A DNA stretch of 64,000 nt from Oceanipulchritudo coccoides (GCF_010500615.1 NZ_JAAGNX010000003.1:372001-436000); one strand, 5' to 3'. Shown: positions 26,674 through 36,293, counted from the first letter of the stretch. Translations and numbers: made by a program. Notes: generated by a model not told the origin, from the letters alone.

Positions 26674-29565
26674 ATGCCCATCCCACCGAGGCCAGGCCGC
26701 CTTAAATGGCCTACATTGGCCATCATTCTGGTCATCATCGCATCAGCCATACCATTGGTAGGGCAGCGCATCATGGTGAGGGCGGTTGACCAACTCAGCG
26801 GCACGGGAATCGCCAATGCGGAATTGGTTTTTCCAGGGGCCGGGTTGCGCGGACGGAGCGATGCCAGCGGCTGGATCCAGATCGACACACAGCTGGAAGG
26901 CATTTTTGAATCGATTTTGACTGCCGACGGTTACGGCAGCCGCCGCTTCCGGCTCGAAATTGCCGCAGACAAGCCTTCCTTTCGTCAGGAACTCTTTCTC
27001 AACCCACTCATTGTGAACCTGGCAGCCTTCGAGGTAGAAGGGAGCCTGACGGATGCCGACCGGGACGCACTGGCAAAGCGTGAAAGCGTTGCCCCAGTGG
27101 ACCAGTTGTCCGGAGAGGCTTTGCAGGATGTGACCGACAATGGGCTCGAAGACACCCTTGAAAAAGTCTCCGGGGTCACTGTTGAGACCGACGGCGAATC
27201 CGTATCCGGAGTCAATATCCGTGGTGCGGGCCCAAGACAGACGCGCATTACTGTCGACGGGCAAAGTGTCGCGGGAGGCGGCGGTCGGGGAACGACCCGG
27301 GGGATTCGCGCCATGAGCCAGATTCCACGAGAGTTCATCAACAACATCCAAGTGATGAAAGCGCCGACACCGGACATGGATGCCGATGCCATCGGCGGCA
27401 CTGTCGACTTGCAGACAAGCCGCGTGGCATCCTCGAAAAAGGCGAGAAGCTCAATCTCCATGTGGAATGGATGGCAGGAGGAACCGGGAAAATGGGGCCA
27501 CAGGATCAACCTCGCCCATGCAGAGCCCATCGAGTTAGGCGAAAGCGGCTCACGTCTGGGCATACTCCTCGCAGTGAATGGCCAGAAAAACGAGAACGCC
27601 CCTGACATGCTCCGCGTCCAAAACCAATGGCCTGAACGGATCAGCCCGGAAACAGGTGAACCCGTGCAAACCCTTGCCCGCCTGCGCATGGGGACACGCG
27701 AAATCACCAACCGGGGTTACGGAGTCGTCTTGAATACGGATCTGCAGCTCAATCAGAACAACCACTTCTATCTGAAAGGCATGTGGAATGAGAGGCAAAC
27801 CGACCTCTCGGTTGAGTTTCATACACCGCAATTCATCCAGGGAAAAATAATCTCCCTTCTTCCAGATTATGGGGAATTTGAAAATTTCCGGCTCGAGAAG
27901 CAGTTCCTTGAAAACTCGCCCGAGGATAATTCGGGAAGCATTGTCTTCGGGGCGGAACATCTCCTGGGGGATTGGAAAGTTGACGAGAGTATTGGCTACT
28001 CCTTTGCCAAATCCGAATCAAAGGGCTCCGTGAATGGCGTCTTCTTGACAGCCAATGAGTACGATGGCTCCTACGACCTTTCCGTTAATCCATTTCGCCC
28101 GCAAATCCGCATCCTGAAAGACGGGGCCGAATCAAGCATTACCGACCTGTTGGACCCCACCCCTTTCAATTTCCAGCGTTATGACATTATTGACAACCTG
28201 GCAGATGATTCCGAACTCGCGCTTCGCTTGAATCTGACCCGCAAGGTGGAAAAGGATTCGTCCGAGTGGACCTACAAAACCGGTTTGAAGGCGAGAATTC
28301 GCGACGCCGAAAATGATCAGGACAAGGTGAAGTACTTTCCCGTTGACGAGGCCTTTTCTTTGGATGAGATCGCCGCACCGGGTCAGAAAAGTATCTTCCG
28401 AAGCCGCTACCCGCTTGGGCCATCCTGGTCGGCCGGGGCCATGCGAGATCGCTTCTTGAACGATCCGGATGCGTTTCGGTCCGATCCTCTGGAAACACTC
28501 TTTGATTCGGCGGCCGGGGATTTCACCGTCTCGGAATCCATTTATGCCGCCTACGGGATGATCCAGCGGGAAAGCGATCGGTGGGTCATAATCGCCGGGC
28601 TGCGGCTTGAACGAACGGATTCCAAGACACAGGGATTTCAAACAATTTCTGAGATTGACGAAAACAATGAGCGGATTGTTGAGGTGAATCCAGTGTCCAT
28701 TTCGGACCAATATAACATGCTCCTTCCCGGGTTTCACGCCCTGTTCAAGCCCACTCCAAACTGGGTTATCCGGGGCTCCCTGACACGCACCCTGCAACGT
28801 CCGGATTTCCGCGACCAAAGCCCCTCAGCACGCGTTGATCTGGACAGGAAGCGTATCCGTGCAGGAAACCCTGAACTCGATCCCTTCGATGCCAAGGCCA
28901 TCGATCTGGGAACGGATTTCTTTTCAGACAAATGGGGCTCCATGTCGTTCGCACTCTTCTACAAGCGGATCGATGACTTTATCGTCGATACCGAACAGGA
29001 GACCGAGTATCTGGGCGAACCCGGCTTTATCCTTTCCCAATCGGTTAACGGCTCCCCCGCGGATTTGTATGGTCTCGAAGCATCCTATGCGACCCGGCTC
29101 ACCTTTCTTCCAGATCCCTTCGCAGAGACTGAATTCGTCGCAATGTACGTCCTCACGGACAGCACCGCCGCCTATCCCAATTATCCCGGGGAAAACATCA
29201 TGCTGCCCAAGCAGGTTGAACAAACAATCAACATGACCTTGCGTTGGCGTTTCCAGAACTGGACCCTTGCCTACCGGGCACGCTACCGCGGTGAACAGCT
29301 CAACAATTTGATCCGGCCAGGCCAGGACCAGTTCAATGAGGCTTTCTGGACACATGCCATCAACCTGAACTACAAGATCAACAACACGGTAAACCTCTCA
29401 ATCGGCCTGGCCAATCTCAACAAGCCGGACCGGTCAAGTTACCAGGGATCCACCCAGCGCATGGTAGGGAATTTCGAGGGATCCCGCTCAATCAACATCG
29501 GCCTGAACATCAAGCTTGGATCCAGTCTTTTGGACAGAATCCTCAACCGGCACTCCGTCAATTAG
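26674..29565 (+). CDS. TonB-dependent receptor with N-terminal carboxypeptidase-regulatory-like domain
   Basis: Outer-membrane receptor of 963 residues. A signal or anchor segment (about 12-30) is followed by a carboxypeptidase-regulatory-like beta domain (about 32-110), then NLAAFEVEG, the F-E-V motif of verrucomicrobial receptors. The plug domain has LEKVSGVTVETDGESVSGVN, IRGAGPRQTRITVDG and DAIGGTVDLQTSR; the rest is a large barrel with ELDPFDAKAIDLG and YRARYRGEQLN. It ends in Asn rather than Phe. It probably imports oligosaccharides released by the neighbouring enzymes. The DUF1800 and DUF1501 genes follow, a common verrucomicrobial and planctomycete order. Confidence 0.92.
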   Translation: MPIPPRPGRLKWPTLAIILVIIASAIPLVGQRIMVRAVDQLSGTGIANAELVFPGAGLRGRSDASGWIQIDTQLEGIFESILTADGYGSRRFRLEIAADKPSFRQELFLNPLIVNLAAFEVEGSLTDADRDALAKRESVAPVDQLSGEALQDVTDNGLEDTLEKVSGVTVETDGESVSGVNIRGAGPRQTRITVDGQSVAGGGGRGTTRGIRAMSQIPREFINNIQVMKAPTPDMDADAIGGTVDLQTSRVASSKKARSSISMWNGWQEEPGKWGHRINLAHAEPIELGESGSRLGILLAVNGQKNENAPDMLRVQNQWPERISPETGEPVQTLARLRMGTREITNRGYGVVLNTDLQLNQNNHFYLKGMWNERQTDLSVEFHTPQFIQGKIISLLPDYGEFENFRLEKQFLENSPEDNSGSIVFGAEHLLGDWKVDESIGYSFAKSESKGSVNGVFLTANEYDGSYDLSVNPFRPQIRILKDGAESSITDLLDPTPFNFQRYDIIDNLADDSELALRLNLTRKVEKDSSEWTYKTGLKARIRDAENDQDKVKYFPVDEAFSLDEIAAPGQKSIFRSRYPLGPSWSAGAMRDRFLNDPDAFRSDPLETLFDSAAGDFTVSESIYAAYGMIQRESDRWVIIAGLRLERTDSKTQGFQTISEIDENNERIVEVNPVSISDQYNMLLPGFHALFKPTPNWVIRGSLTRTLQRPDFRDQSPSARVDLDRKRIRAGNPELDPFDAKAIDLGTDFFSDKWGSMSFALFYKRIDDFIVDTEQETEYLGEPGFILSQSVNGSPADLYGLEASYATRLTFLPDPFAETEFVAMYVLTDSTAAYPNYPGENIMLPKQVEQTINMTLRWRFQNWTLAYRARYRGEQLNNLIRPGQDQFNEAFWTHAINLNYKINNTVNLSIGLANLNKPDRSSYQGSTQRMVGNFEGSRSINIGLNIKLGSSLLDRILNRHSVN

Positions 29566-29674
29566 GGTTCTCCGGATTCAGGAGATCCGACCCTTGCAAC
29601 TGTGTGCGAATTTGTTCCCATCTGCCGCGTAGTGTGAGCTTTACAAGAAGGATGCGAAGGAGTAATTCAACTAC

Positions 29675-31159
29675 ATGCCCGATTCCAATTTATTGGCTCC
29701 TGTTGATGCCTGGCTACCCCTTCCCAAAGCAGAATGGAACGAAACAACCGGCAGGCATCTGGCCAGCCGTTTGGGATATTCCGTTCAGCCGGATCTGGTC
29801 GAGGCGTTCCTAAAAGGGGGACCGAAAACTTCCATCAAGATTGCCCTTGGCAGTATCAACGGCATGCCCCAGCCGGAGATGTTGGTGGGGATGATGGAGG
29901 AGATAGAAGCGTCCGTTATGTCCCTGCGGGAAGCGGACGAAATAGAGAAACGGGAGATCCGGCAAAACTTGAGAAAACTTAACCGTACCGGATACAATGA
30001 CTTCGCTCTTCAATGGATCCGTTTTGCAAGAAATCCAGCCAACAGCTGTCAGGAAAAGCTCACTCTCTTTTTCCAGAATGTCTGGGTGGTCGCCTTTGCG
30101 GGTGTTCGCAGCACCCCTGCCCTGCTTGATTATCAGGAAAGGATTCGCCGCTCCATTGGCGGAACATATCCAGAGATGTGCAAGCATCTGGCCGTCTCCC
30201 CGGCAATGGTGCGCTACCTGAACCTTAACCAGAACCGTAAAGGTTCCCCCAATGAGAATTTTGCCCGTGAGCTCTTCGAATTATTCTGTCTCGGTGAAGG
30301 CAACTATACGGAGAATGACATCAAGGAGGCGGCGCGCGCCCTCACCGGCTACGTTGTCAACCAGGAGGACGAAGTCAGATTCATCGACAGGAGGCATGAT
30401 AACTCGAGGAAAACCATTTTTGGTCAGACTGGAAACTTCGGTCTGGAGGAGCTGATCGATCTAGTCTTCAAGCAACCCGCAGCGGATGAGTTTCTGCCCC
30501 GGGAACTTGTTCGCGCATACTTGACCGAGGATGGCCTGCCGGATCAATATATTGCTGAGCTGGGTACTCAATGGAAAGCGGCCGGATTCTCAATTCCCTA
30601 CCTGATCTCAACCTTCTTCAGCTCAAGGCTTTTCTATGATGAGCGCTTTCGGGACAACCTCATCAAGTCGCCTTTCCATTATTACCTGGGCCTGCTACAG
30701 GACCTTGACCTGGACGTCTTCCCCTCACCAAGGCTGACGACCAACATGATCCGTTCGATGGGACAAGCCTTCTTCAACCCTCCCAATGTCCGGGGTTGGG
30801 TTGGCGGGCGCCATTGGATTAATTCGGCTACCTTGATCGCAAGGAATCGACTCGTCCAAAGCGTCATGAATCGTCCTCCGATGGGCCAACTGAACGCAGA
30901 TGAAAAAGCAGCCTTGGAAAAGGCTGTTGAAGCAGGCGAAGCACGCCTTCAGGTTGATCCAGGGTGGCTGACTCGGCTGGGGAAGATGCCTTTGGACGAG
31001 GTTGCAAAGGATCTTGCGGCACGATTGTACACAAATCCGGATTCCCGCCAACTGGAGGGCATCCTGAATGAAACGGTATCTCCGAAGATGAGCGATCGCC
31101 GCAAGGGTGTTGCCTGCTTGATCGCCGCCCTAGCCCAACCTGCCTATCACCTTTGCTGA
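29675..31159 (+). CDS. DUF1800 family protein
   Basis: Protein of 494 residues matching DUF1800 by ALQWIRFARNPANSCQEKL, FFQNVWVV, NLNQNRKGSPNENFARELFE and EAARALTGYVVN, the strongest family signature. A FFNPPNVRGW motif near the C-terminal part is also typical. I see no clear signal peptide. The molecular function is not established. DUF1800 proteins are usually encoded beside DUF1501 proteins, as here (10 bases downstream), and the pair is suspected of acting in the cell envelope. Position after a TonB-dependent receptor suggests a role in the same uptake system, which is inference. Confidence 0.9.
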   Translation: MPDSNLLAPVDAWLPLPKAEWNETTGRHLASRLGYSVQPDLVEAFLKGGPKTSIKIALGSINGMPQPEMLVGMMEEIEASVMSLREADEIEKREIRQNLRKLNRTGYNDFALQWIRFARNPANSCQEKLTLFFQNVWVVAFAGVRSTPALLDYQERIRRSIGGTYPEMCKHLAVSPAMVRYLNLNQNRKGSPNENFARELFELFCLGEGNYTENDIKEAARALTGYVVNQEDEVRFIDRRHDNSRKTIFGQTGNFGLEELIDLVFKQPAADEFLPRELVRAYLTEDGLPDQYIAELGTQWKAAGFSIPYLISTFFSSRLFYDERFRDNLIKSPFHYYLGLLQDLDLDVFPSPRLTTNMIRSMGQAFFNPPNVRGWVGGRHWINSATLIARNRLVQSVMNRPPMGQLNADEKAALEKAVEAGEARLQVDPGWLTRLGKMPLDEVAKDLAARLYTNPDSRQLEGILNETVSPKMSDRRKGVACLIAALAQPAYHLC

Positions 31160-31169
31160 AAGTATAACC

Positions 31170-32408
31170 ATGAGTACCGACTCTTCATCTTACCCAAAGA
31201 CCCGCCGCGAGTTCCTCAAGCAATCCACTTGCGGACTCGGATTCATCGCCTTCAGCACAGTGGCCCCCTCTTTCATCACGCAATCATTGCGGGCGGGAGC
31301 CCCCATTGCGGAAAAAGATCGAAGCATCCTGGTTCTCATCCAGCTGGCAGGGGGTAATGATGGACTGAATACAGTTGTTCCCTATGCCGATGACAATTAC
31401 TATCGGCTCCGTCCAAAGCTTGGGTTGAAACAGAAGCAGTTGCACAAACTCAACGACCAGCTCGGATTTCACCCGGCCTGCGGAAAAATGCACGGCCTGT
31501 TTGAGGACGGAAAACTCGGTATCATCCAGAATGTTGGTTACCCAAACCCCAACCGGAGCCACTTTCGCTCAATGGAAATCTGGGAAACGGCTTCAGACAG
31601 CAACGATTACCTGACCGACGGTTGGGTTGGCCGCTACTTTGACAATGCCTGCTCGGGTTCACCCTCGCCCGATCCCGCAGGACTGAACATCGGCAATGAA
31701 TTACCGGACGCTTTCCTCTCGAACCAGGAACACAACATATTCAGCCTTCAGGGAAATCAGGGGCGACGCAACGGGAACCTCAACGGTCTTCTCTCGGGCG
31801 TGAAGGGACTTTCGTACAAGGATGACAGCAATGCCAATTTCCTTCAGCACACGCTCATGGATACCCTCGTCACGGAGAGACGTGTTCTCGAGAAAATCGG
31901 GAATTATCGTTCAATGGAGGAGTATCCGCAGACACGCCTTGGCAACGCTCTCAACAAGGTTGCCGGCCTCATCGCTTCAGGCATGGAAACACGGGTCTAC
32001 TTTGTCTCCCACGGGGGATTTGACACCCACGCAAACCAGGCCCTTCGCCATAAGGATCTTCTCACGCAATTGTCGGATGCCATGCATGCCTTTCAATCGG
32101 ATCTCGAGGCACACGCCTTGCAGGATCAGGTCCTGACCATGACCTTCTCCGAGTTTGGCCGCCGGCCTTCCGAAAATGCTTCCGGCGGTACCGACCATGG
32201 TACAGCAGCTCCGCAGTTTGTCATGGGTAGCCAACTCAACAAGTCGCTGCTGGGTCAGGCTCCCGACCTCTCGGTTGGGATAAACAAGGATCTCAAGCAC
32301 AGCACCGATTTCCGCTCCGTTTACGGCACAGTCCTTCAACGCTGGTTTGAGACAGACCCGGAGCCAATACTCGGGGGCAAGTTTCCCCCGGTTGATTTTC
32401 TGGCTTAG
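31170..32408 (+). CDS. DUF1501 family protein, Tat-exported
   Basis: Protein of 412 residues. A twin-arginine signal (TRREFLKQSTCGLGFIAFST, residues about 11-30) predicts folded export. The alkaline-phosphatase-like fold of DUF1501 is indicated by LIQLAGGNDGLNTVVPY, NPNRSHFRSMEIWETA, FVSHGGFDTHANQ and TFSEFGRRPSENASGGTDHG. These motifs contain likely metal ligands, but the reaction is not established. It pairs with the upstream DUF1800 gene. Its stop overlaps the end of the convergent xylB gene by 4 bases. Confidence 0.9.
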   Translation: MSTDSSSYPKTRREFLKQSTCGLGFIAFSTVAPSFITQSLRAGAPIAEKDRSILVLIQLAGGNDGLNTVVPYADDNYYRLRPKLGLKQKQLHKLNDQLGFHPACGKMHGLFEDGKLGIIQNVGYPNPNRSHFRSMEIWETASDSNDYLTDGWVGRYFDNACSGSPSPDPAGLNIGNELPDAFLSNQEHNIFSLQGNQGRRNGNLNGLLSGVKGLSYKDDSNANFLQHTLMDTLVTERRVLEKIGNYRSMEEYPQTRLGNALNKVAGLIASGMETRVYFVSHGGFDTHANQALRHKDLLTQLSDAMHAFQSDLEAHALQDQVLTMTFSEFGRRPSENASGGTDHGTAAPQFVMGSQLNKSLLGQAPDLSVGINKDLKHSTDFRSVYGTVLQRWFETDPEPILGGKFPPVDFLA

Positions 32409-33967
32409 GAGTTCAAGGAAAGTTGAAGTTTCCGGATGTCCTCCGCCGCGAGGGTATAGGTCTCCGATGTTGCCCTGTCCGGAAGGATCGCCTTGCCGGA
32501 GATAGCTTTCTTAAAGAAGGTGTCCATCACAGCGGACGAAAGTTCGCCGGTTGCCAGTCCGGCCCGCAAAGCACCCCCAAGGGCGACCGAGCCGGGAACG
32601 GACAGTCGCTTGACCTCCGCCTGGAAGACGTCCGCAGCGATCTGTGCGATGGCATCATTCTGCGATGCGCCACCGGTCAGGTAAATCACATCAGGGGAGA
32701 GCTGCATCCATTCCGAACATAAGCGCATGTTCAGGAATTGTCCCTCAACGCAGGCCCGCGCGGAAGTTGGATTGCTGACCCAATCGTCCGCGAACGGTCC
32801 GGACACAACAGGTTCCTTTACATCAACACGCGGGCTGATCTCAGGGCCAAAGAATGGAAGCATCCGGTTTCCATCGCTTCCCGGCAACGTTTCTTCCAGA
32901 GTTTTGCTAAACTGGTCCCAGTCCATGCCGAGGCGGTCGCGCACCTTTTCCCGGGCAAGTGATCCATTGATAAAACACTGCAGCGTCATGAACCCGCCGA
33001 GCGGATTTCCAAATACATGCCCGCACCCCGCAGGATCGGTCAGGGGTTCCGGCATCGCGGCAAAGAAGGTATCCGATGTGCCAAGGCTGATGATCACCTT
33101 GCCTGGCTCAGTGGCCCCCATGCCGACAAGGCTGCTGGGATTGTCACCGGTAAAGGCGACAACACTCGCCGAAGGGGCAAAACCATACTTTGCCACAAAG
33201 TACCCCGCTACCGGACCAACAACGGTCTGGGATGGCAAGGCAGGTGGTAGCTTCTCGCGCAATCCGGGTGCCGTCGCCTCGAGCAAATCATCATCCCAGT
33301 CGAGTGTTTCCAGATTGAGCAGGTTCATCCCCGCGCCGTCACCATGATCGATCGGGGCGTCCGTTCCGGCCAGCACGCTTGCCATGAAGGAACTCACCAG
33401 ATGTATATGGGCAGTCGATACATAGGAGGCCTTCTCGGATTCAAAAAAGCGGCGGATCTGCGGACCGCTGAAGCGCTCAATGGCAATCGATCCGGACTTT
33501 TTGCACACCTTGATCGAACTACCAAGAGCCTTTTCAATCGCTCGGCATTGGACGGTTGTCGAGGTATCCATCCAAATCGGTGAAGTCTTCCGCGAAAAAC
33601 AACCGGCAAACTGCTCGGAGAGTGACTTTGCCGGATCAATTGAACTGAGCCGTGCAACACCGTCTGCATTCAGGTAAACCGTTCCGTGCTGCTGCCCTGC
33701 GCCACTGATCGCGGTAATTGAGCGAAAGTCCACACCGGTCGCAAGAAGACGTTCGAGGCACAGGTCCAAGGCATCCAGCCACATCAGCGGATCAGAATGC
33801 ACTTCGCCATGTTCACCATCCGGAATAAATCCCTGCGGTGCCTTGTATTGCGGCAGGTCCGTCCCGAAGTTGACTGACGCATCAGCGACCACTTTTCCCG
33901 TTATTCCGTCGAACACAAGCGCAGACACGCTCTGCGTCGAAGAGTCAATTCCCAGATACTGAGCCAT
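32405..33967 (-). CDS. xylB: xylulokinase
   Basis: FGGY-family kinase of 520 residues that should phosphorylate D-xylulose with ATP to xylulose 5-phosphate. LGIDSSTQSVSALVFDG is the N-terminal ATPase signature, ISGAGQQHGTVYLN follows the family, DHGDGAGMNLLN carries the catalytic Asp region, and FTGDNPSSLVGMG and LSLGTSDTFFAA-like strands are present. YLTGGASQNDAIAQIAADVF closes the C-terminal domain. It lies on the same strand downstream of xylA, so the two likely form a xylose unit, though 193 bases with a long palindrome separate them. The last part of the gene contains the element shared with 26593-26636. Confidence 0.92.
   Translation of the reverse strand: MAQYLGIDSSTQSVSALVFDGITGKVVADASVNFGTDLPQYKAPQGFIPDGEHGEVHSDPLMWLDALDLCLERLLATGVDFRSITAISGAGQQHGTVYLNADGVARLSSIDPAKSLSEQFAGCFSRKTSPIWMDTSTTVQCRAIEKALGSSIKVCKKSGSIAIERFSGPQIRRFFESEKASYVSTAHIHLVSSFMASVLAGTDAPIDHGDGAGMNLLNLETLDWDDDLLEATAPGLREKLPPALPSQTVVGPVAGYFVAKYGFAPSASVVAFTGDNPSSLVGMGATEPGKVIISLGTSDTFFAAMPEPLTDPAGCGHVFGNPLGGFMTLQCFINGSLAREKVRDRLGMDWDQFSKTLEETLPGSDGNRMLPFFGPEISPRVDVKEPVVSGPFADDWVSNPTSARACVEGQFLNMRLCSEWMQLSPDVIYLTGGASQNDAIAQIAADVFQAEVKRLSVPGSVALGGALRAGLATGELSSAVMDTFFKKAISGKAILPDRATSETYTLAAEDIRKLQLSLNS
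32461..32503 (-). repeat. element in the 3' end of xylB shared with an intergenic region
   Basis: These bases encode the ISGKAILPD region of xylulokinase, close to its C terminus. The 26-base block 32478-32503 differs from 26611-26636 at only 2 positions, and TCTCCGAT at 32461-32468 matches 26593-26600. The protein sequence reads naturally here, so this copy is probably ancestral or has been accommodated in the coding sequence. Confidence 0.55.
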
Positions 33968-33992
33968 GGCTTTCTTTCTGTCGTTATTATTG

Positions 33993-34149
33993 AACTACAA
34001 ATCACGCGAATAGAACGGATTGTTTAACTGCGGAATATACAAAATATACGGAAAGACTTTTAAACAAGGAAGCACTTCCAAGCAAAATTTCCGTTTTTTC
34101 TGTTCTTCCATAGTCCAATCATTCGTGTATATCCGTGAAATTCGTAGTT
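33993..34149. repeat. long imperfect palindrome between xylB and xylA
   Basis: The left arm starts AACTACAAATCACG and the right arm ends CGTGAAATTCGTAGTT. The arms pair with gaps and mismatches almost to the centre, where GGAAG-CA-CTTCC forms a tight hairpin (34068-34079). Matching inner segments include ACGGAAA on the left and TTTCCGT on the right. The whole 157-base unit could fold into one long cruciform or RNA hairpin. Its ATTCGTG/CACGAAT-like ends resemble an intergenic repeat type I have seen in environmental genomes, but the family cannot be confirmed here. Confidence 0.55.
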
Positions 34150-34160
34150 GTTTTCTTAAT

Positions 34161-35468
34161 TTACAGAAACGTGTTGATCAGATTCTCCAACATTTCCTGA
34201 CGACCGGAAGCCAGCTGCGGTTCGCCATTGGCAAGCGCGATCTTCTCCAGTTCCTCAAGCGTCATCTTGCCGCTCTCCACCTTCTGGCCTGCTTCAGAAT
34301 CAAAGCTGCTGTAGCGTTGCTGGACAAACTCCGCCATGCGCCCGTCCGCACGGATCGCCGCGGCAATTTTCAAGCCGCGGGCAAAGGCATCCATGCCCCC
34401 AATGTGCGCGTGGAATAAATCATCAGGATGGTGTGACTCACGACGGCGTTTTGCGTCGAAATTCAGCCCGCCTGTCGTGAATCCGCCCATACCAAGGACC
34501 ACCAGCATGACTTGTGTGGTCTGGTAGATGTTGGTCGGGAACTGGTCGGTATCCCAACCGATCAGCTGGTCCCCACGGTTGGCGTCAATGCTGCCCAGCA
34601 TGCCCGCATTGGCGGAAACGGTCAGGTCGTGCTCGACAGTATGCCCGGCCAGCTCAGCGTGGTTGGTCTCAATATTGAGACGGAAGTGCTCCATCAGGCC
34701 GTATTCACGCAGGAAATTCAGGCAAGTCGCGGCATCCGAATCATACTGGTGCGTCGAGGGTTCGCGCGGCTTGGGCTCGATATAAAACGGTCCCTCAAAG
34801 CCGATCTTCTTCTTGTAATCCACGGCCATGTGCAGGAAGGCACCGAGATGGTCCAGTTCGCGCTTCATGTCCGTGTTGAGCAGGCTGGAATAGCCTTCGC
34901 GGCCACCCCAAAAAGTGTAGCCAAGCCCGTCCAGCTCGTTCGTGCACTCAATCGCCTTGCGGACCTGTGCGGCCGCGTAGGCGTAGACATTTAAATCGGG
35001 TGATGTGGCGGCTCCTTGCGCAAAACGCGGATGGGCAAACAGGCAGGCGGTTCCCCAGAGCAATTTCTTATTATGCTCAGCCTGCTTCTCCTTCAGCTTG
35101 GCGACAACTGCCTCAAGTGCGGCGTTGCTCTTGGCGAGGTCGTTCAACTCCGGGGCAATGTCACGATCATGCCAGCAGTAGTAATCAATCCCGATCTTAT
35201 CGAGAAACTCGAAGAACACATCGACGCGTCTCAAGGCATTCTCAACGGAGTCGCTTCCGTCATCCCAGGGCATGAGGGCCGTACCCGCGCCAAACGGGTC
35301 GCCCAGGACATTTCGCATCACGTGCCAGTAAGGCGCGGCAAAGCGCAAATGATCGCGCATTGACTTGCCCTCGACAAGCTCGTCCGGGTTGTAGTGCTTG
35401 AAAGCAAGCGGGTTCTTTGAGTCCGGGCCTTCAAAGGAGATTTTTGGTACAGTGAAATAGTCGCTCAT
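34161..35468 (-). CDS. xylA: xylose isomerase
   Basis: Enzyme of 435 residues, the usual size of the long-form xylose isomerases. It converts D-xylose to D-xylulose in the cytoplasm using two divalent metal ions. Signature segments are [18 protein letters not shown] (43-60), [12 protein letters not shown] (96-107) with catalytic His100 and Asp103, [43 protein letters not shown], and GSIDANRGD with metal-binding Asp. There is no signal peptide. It is upstream of xylB on the same strand and divergent from a PAS-AraC regulator, which may control it. Confidence 0.97.
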   Translation of the reverse strand: MSDYFTVPKISFEGPDSKNPLAFKHYNPDELVEGKSMRDHLRFAAPYWHVMRNVLGDPFGAGTALMPWDDGSDSVENALRRVDVFFEFLDKIGIDYYCWHDRDIAPELNDLAKSNAALEAVVAKLKEKQAEHNKKLLWGTACLFAHPRFAQGAATSPDLNVYAYAAAQVRKAIECTNELDGLGYTFWGGREGYSSLLNTDMKRELDHLGAFLHMAVDYKKKIGFEGPFYIEPKPREPSTHQYDSDAATCLNFLREYGLMEHFRLNIETNHAELAGHTVEHDLTVSANAGMLGSIDANRGDQLIGWDTDQFPTNIYQTTQVMLVVLGMGGFTTGGLNFDAKRRRESHHPDDLFHAHIGGMDAFARGLKIAAAIRADGRMAEFVQQRYSSFDSEAGQKVESGKMTLEELEKIALANGEPQLASGRQEMLENLINTFL

Positions 35469-35543
35469 AAGGGCTGTATTGTATCATAATCCCATAAAAA
35501 GAGAATTGCACTCGTCATCAATTCCTGTGCAGTTTTAATCAGA

Positions 35544-36293
35544 ATGGCAAATCTGGCAAACAGGATGTCCCTATCGGGTGATTCACTCGCAAATGGGCTT
35601 ATTGAGCTGTTTGAAGACCTTCAGGACACCCTTTTCTGGGTCAAGGATACGGAATTAAGGCTAATTGCGATTAACCCTGCCTTTGCCGAACGGGTCAACC
35701 TGCCGAAAGACCGGATTCTCGGCCGGACCGATGCTGACTTCTATTTCCCGGAGCTTGCACGCACCTTCATGGCCGATGACCGCCAGGTCATTGACACAGG
35801 GCTTCCCATCCACCGGAAATTCGAACTTCTGGCCAATCGGTTCGGCGGGGTTGAATGGCGCTCCACCACGAAGGTTCCCCTGATCGATACAAAGGGGAAC
35901 GTTGTCGGGACAACAGGAATTTCACGCCCGCTCCGGACAGGCGGTGCGGATCCCCTGCCCGCCCCATACGCCTCTTTCGCCCGAATTGTCGACTTTGCCC
36001 GCGAGCATCTGTCGGAGGGGATTGATGTTCCGGGGATTGCCCAGCACGCTGGCATGTCAGTGGCCACACTGGCCCGCCGCTTCCGGTTGCACATGCGCCT
36101 TTCACCCGGTGAATTTCTGGCCCAGCTCCGCATTTCAAGGGCTTGCAAGCTCCTCGCCGATTCCCCGCTCAACATCACTGAGATTGCCATTGGCTGCGGC
36201 TATGAGAGCCGTTCGGCTTTTTCACGCGCTTTCCGCAGGCAGATGAAAACCTCCCCCACCGACTACCGTAAATCCAGTCTGAACGAAGCCTGA
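35544..36293 (+). CDS. PAS-AraC family transcriptional regulator
   Basis: Protein of 249 residues. Residues about 20-140 form a PAS domain (FEDLQDTLFWVKDTELRLIA, DRILGRTDADFY, VPLIDTKGNVVGTTGISRPL). Residues about 150-245 form an AraC DNA-binding domain (GIAQHAGMSVATLARRFRLH, then ITEIAIGCGYESRSAFSRAF and SPTDYRKS). It should bind DNA in response to a signal sensed by PAS, often a small ligand or redox cofactor. It is divergent from xylA with 75 bases between starts, so xylAB is the most likely target. It is distinct from the XylR-type protein at 16124. Confidence 0.88.
   Translation: MANLANRMSLSGDSLANGLIELFEDLQDTLFWVKDTELRLIAINPAFAERVNLPKDRILGRTDADFYFPELARTFMADDRQVIDTGLPIHRKFELLANRFGGVEWRSTTKVPLIDTKGNVVGTTGISRPLRTGGADPLPAPYASFARIVDFAREHLSEGIDVPGIAQHAGMSVATLARRFRLHMRLSPGEFLAQLRISRACKLLADSPLNITEIAIGCGYESRSAFSRAFRRQMKTSPTDYRKSSLNEA

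Noticed and set aside
26550-26903. 117-residue - strand frame spanning the intergenic hairpin, with a segment like the xylB ISGKAILPD
   Set aside because: Most of it is antisense to the TonB-dependent receptor; only the short repeat resembles xylB, so it is treated as a repeat and not as a gene.
32727-33347. 206-residue frame antisense to xylB
   Set aside because: Ser/Pro-rich shadow of the xylulokinase reading frame with no recognisable domain.
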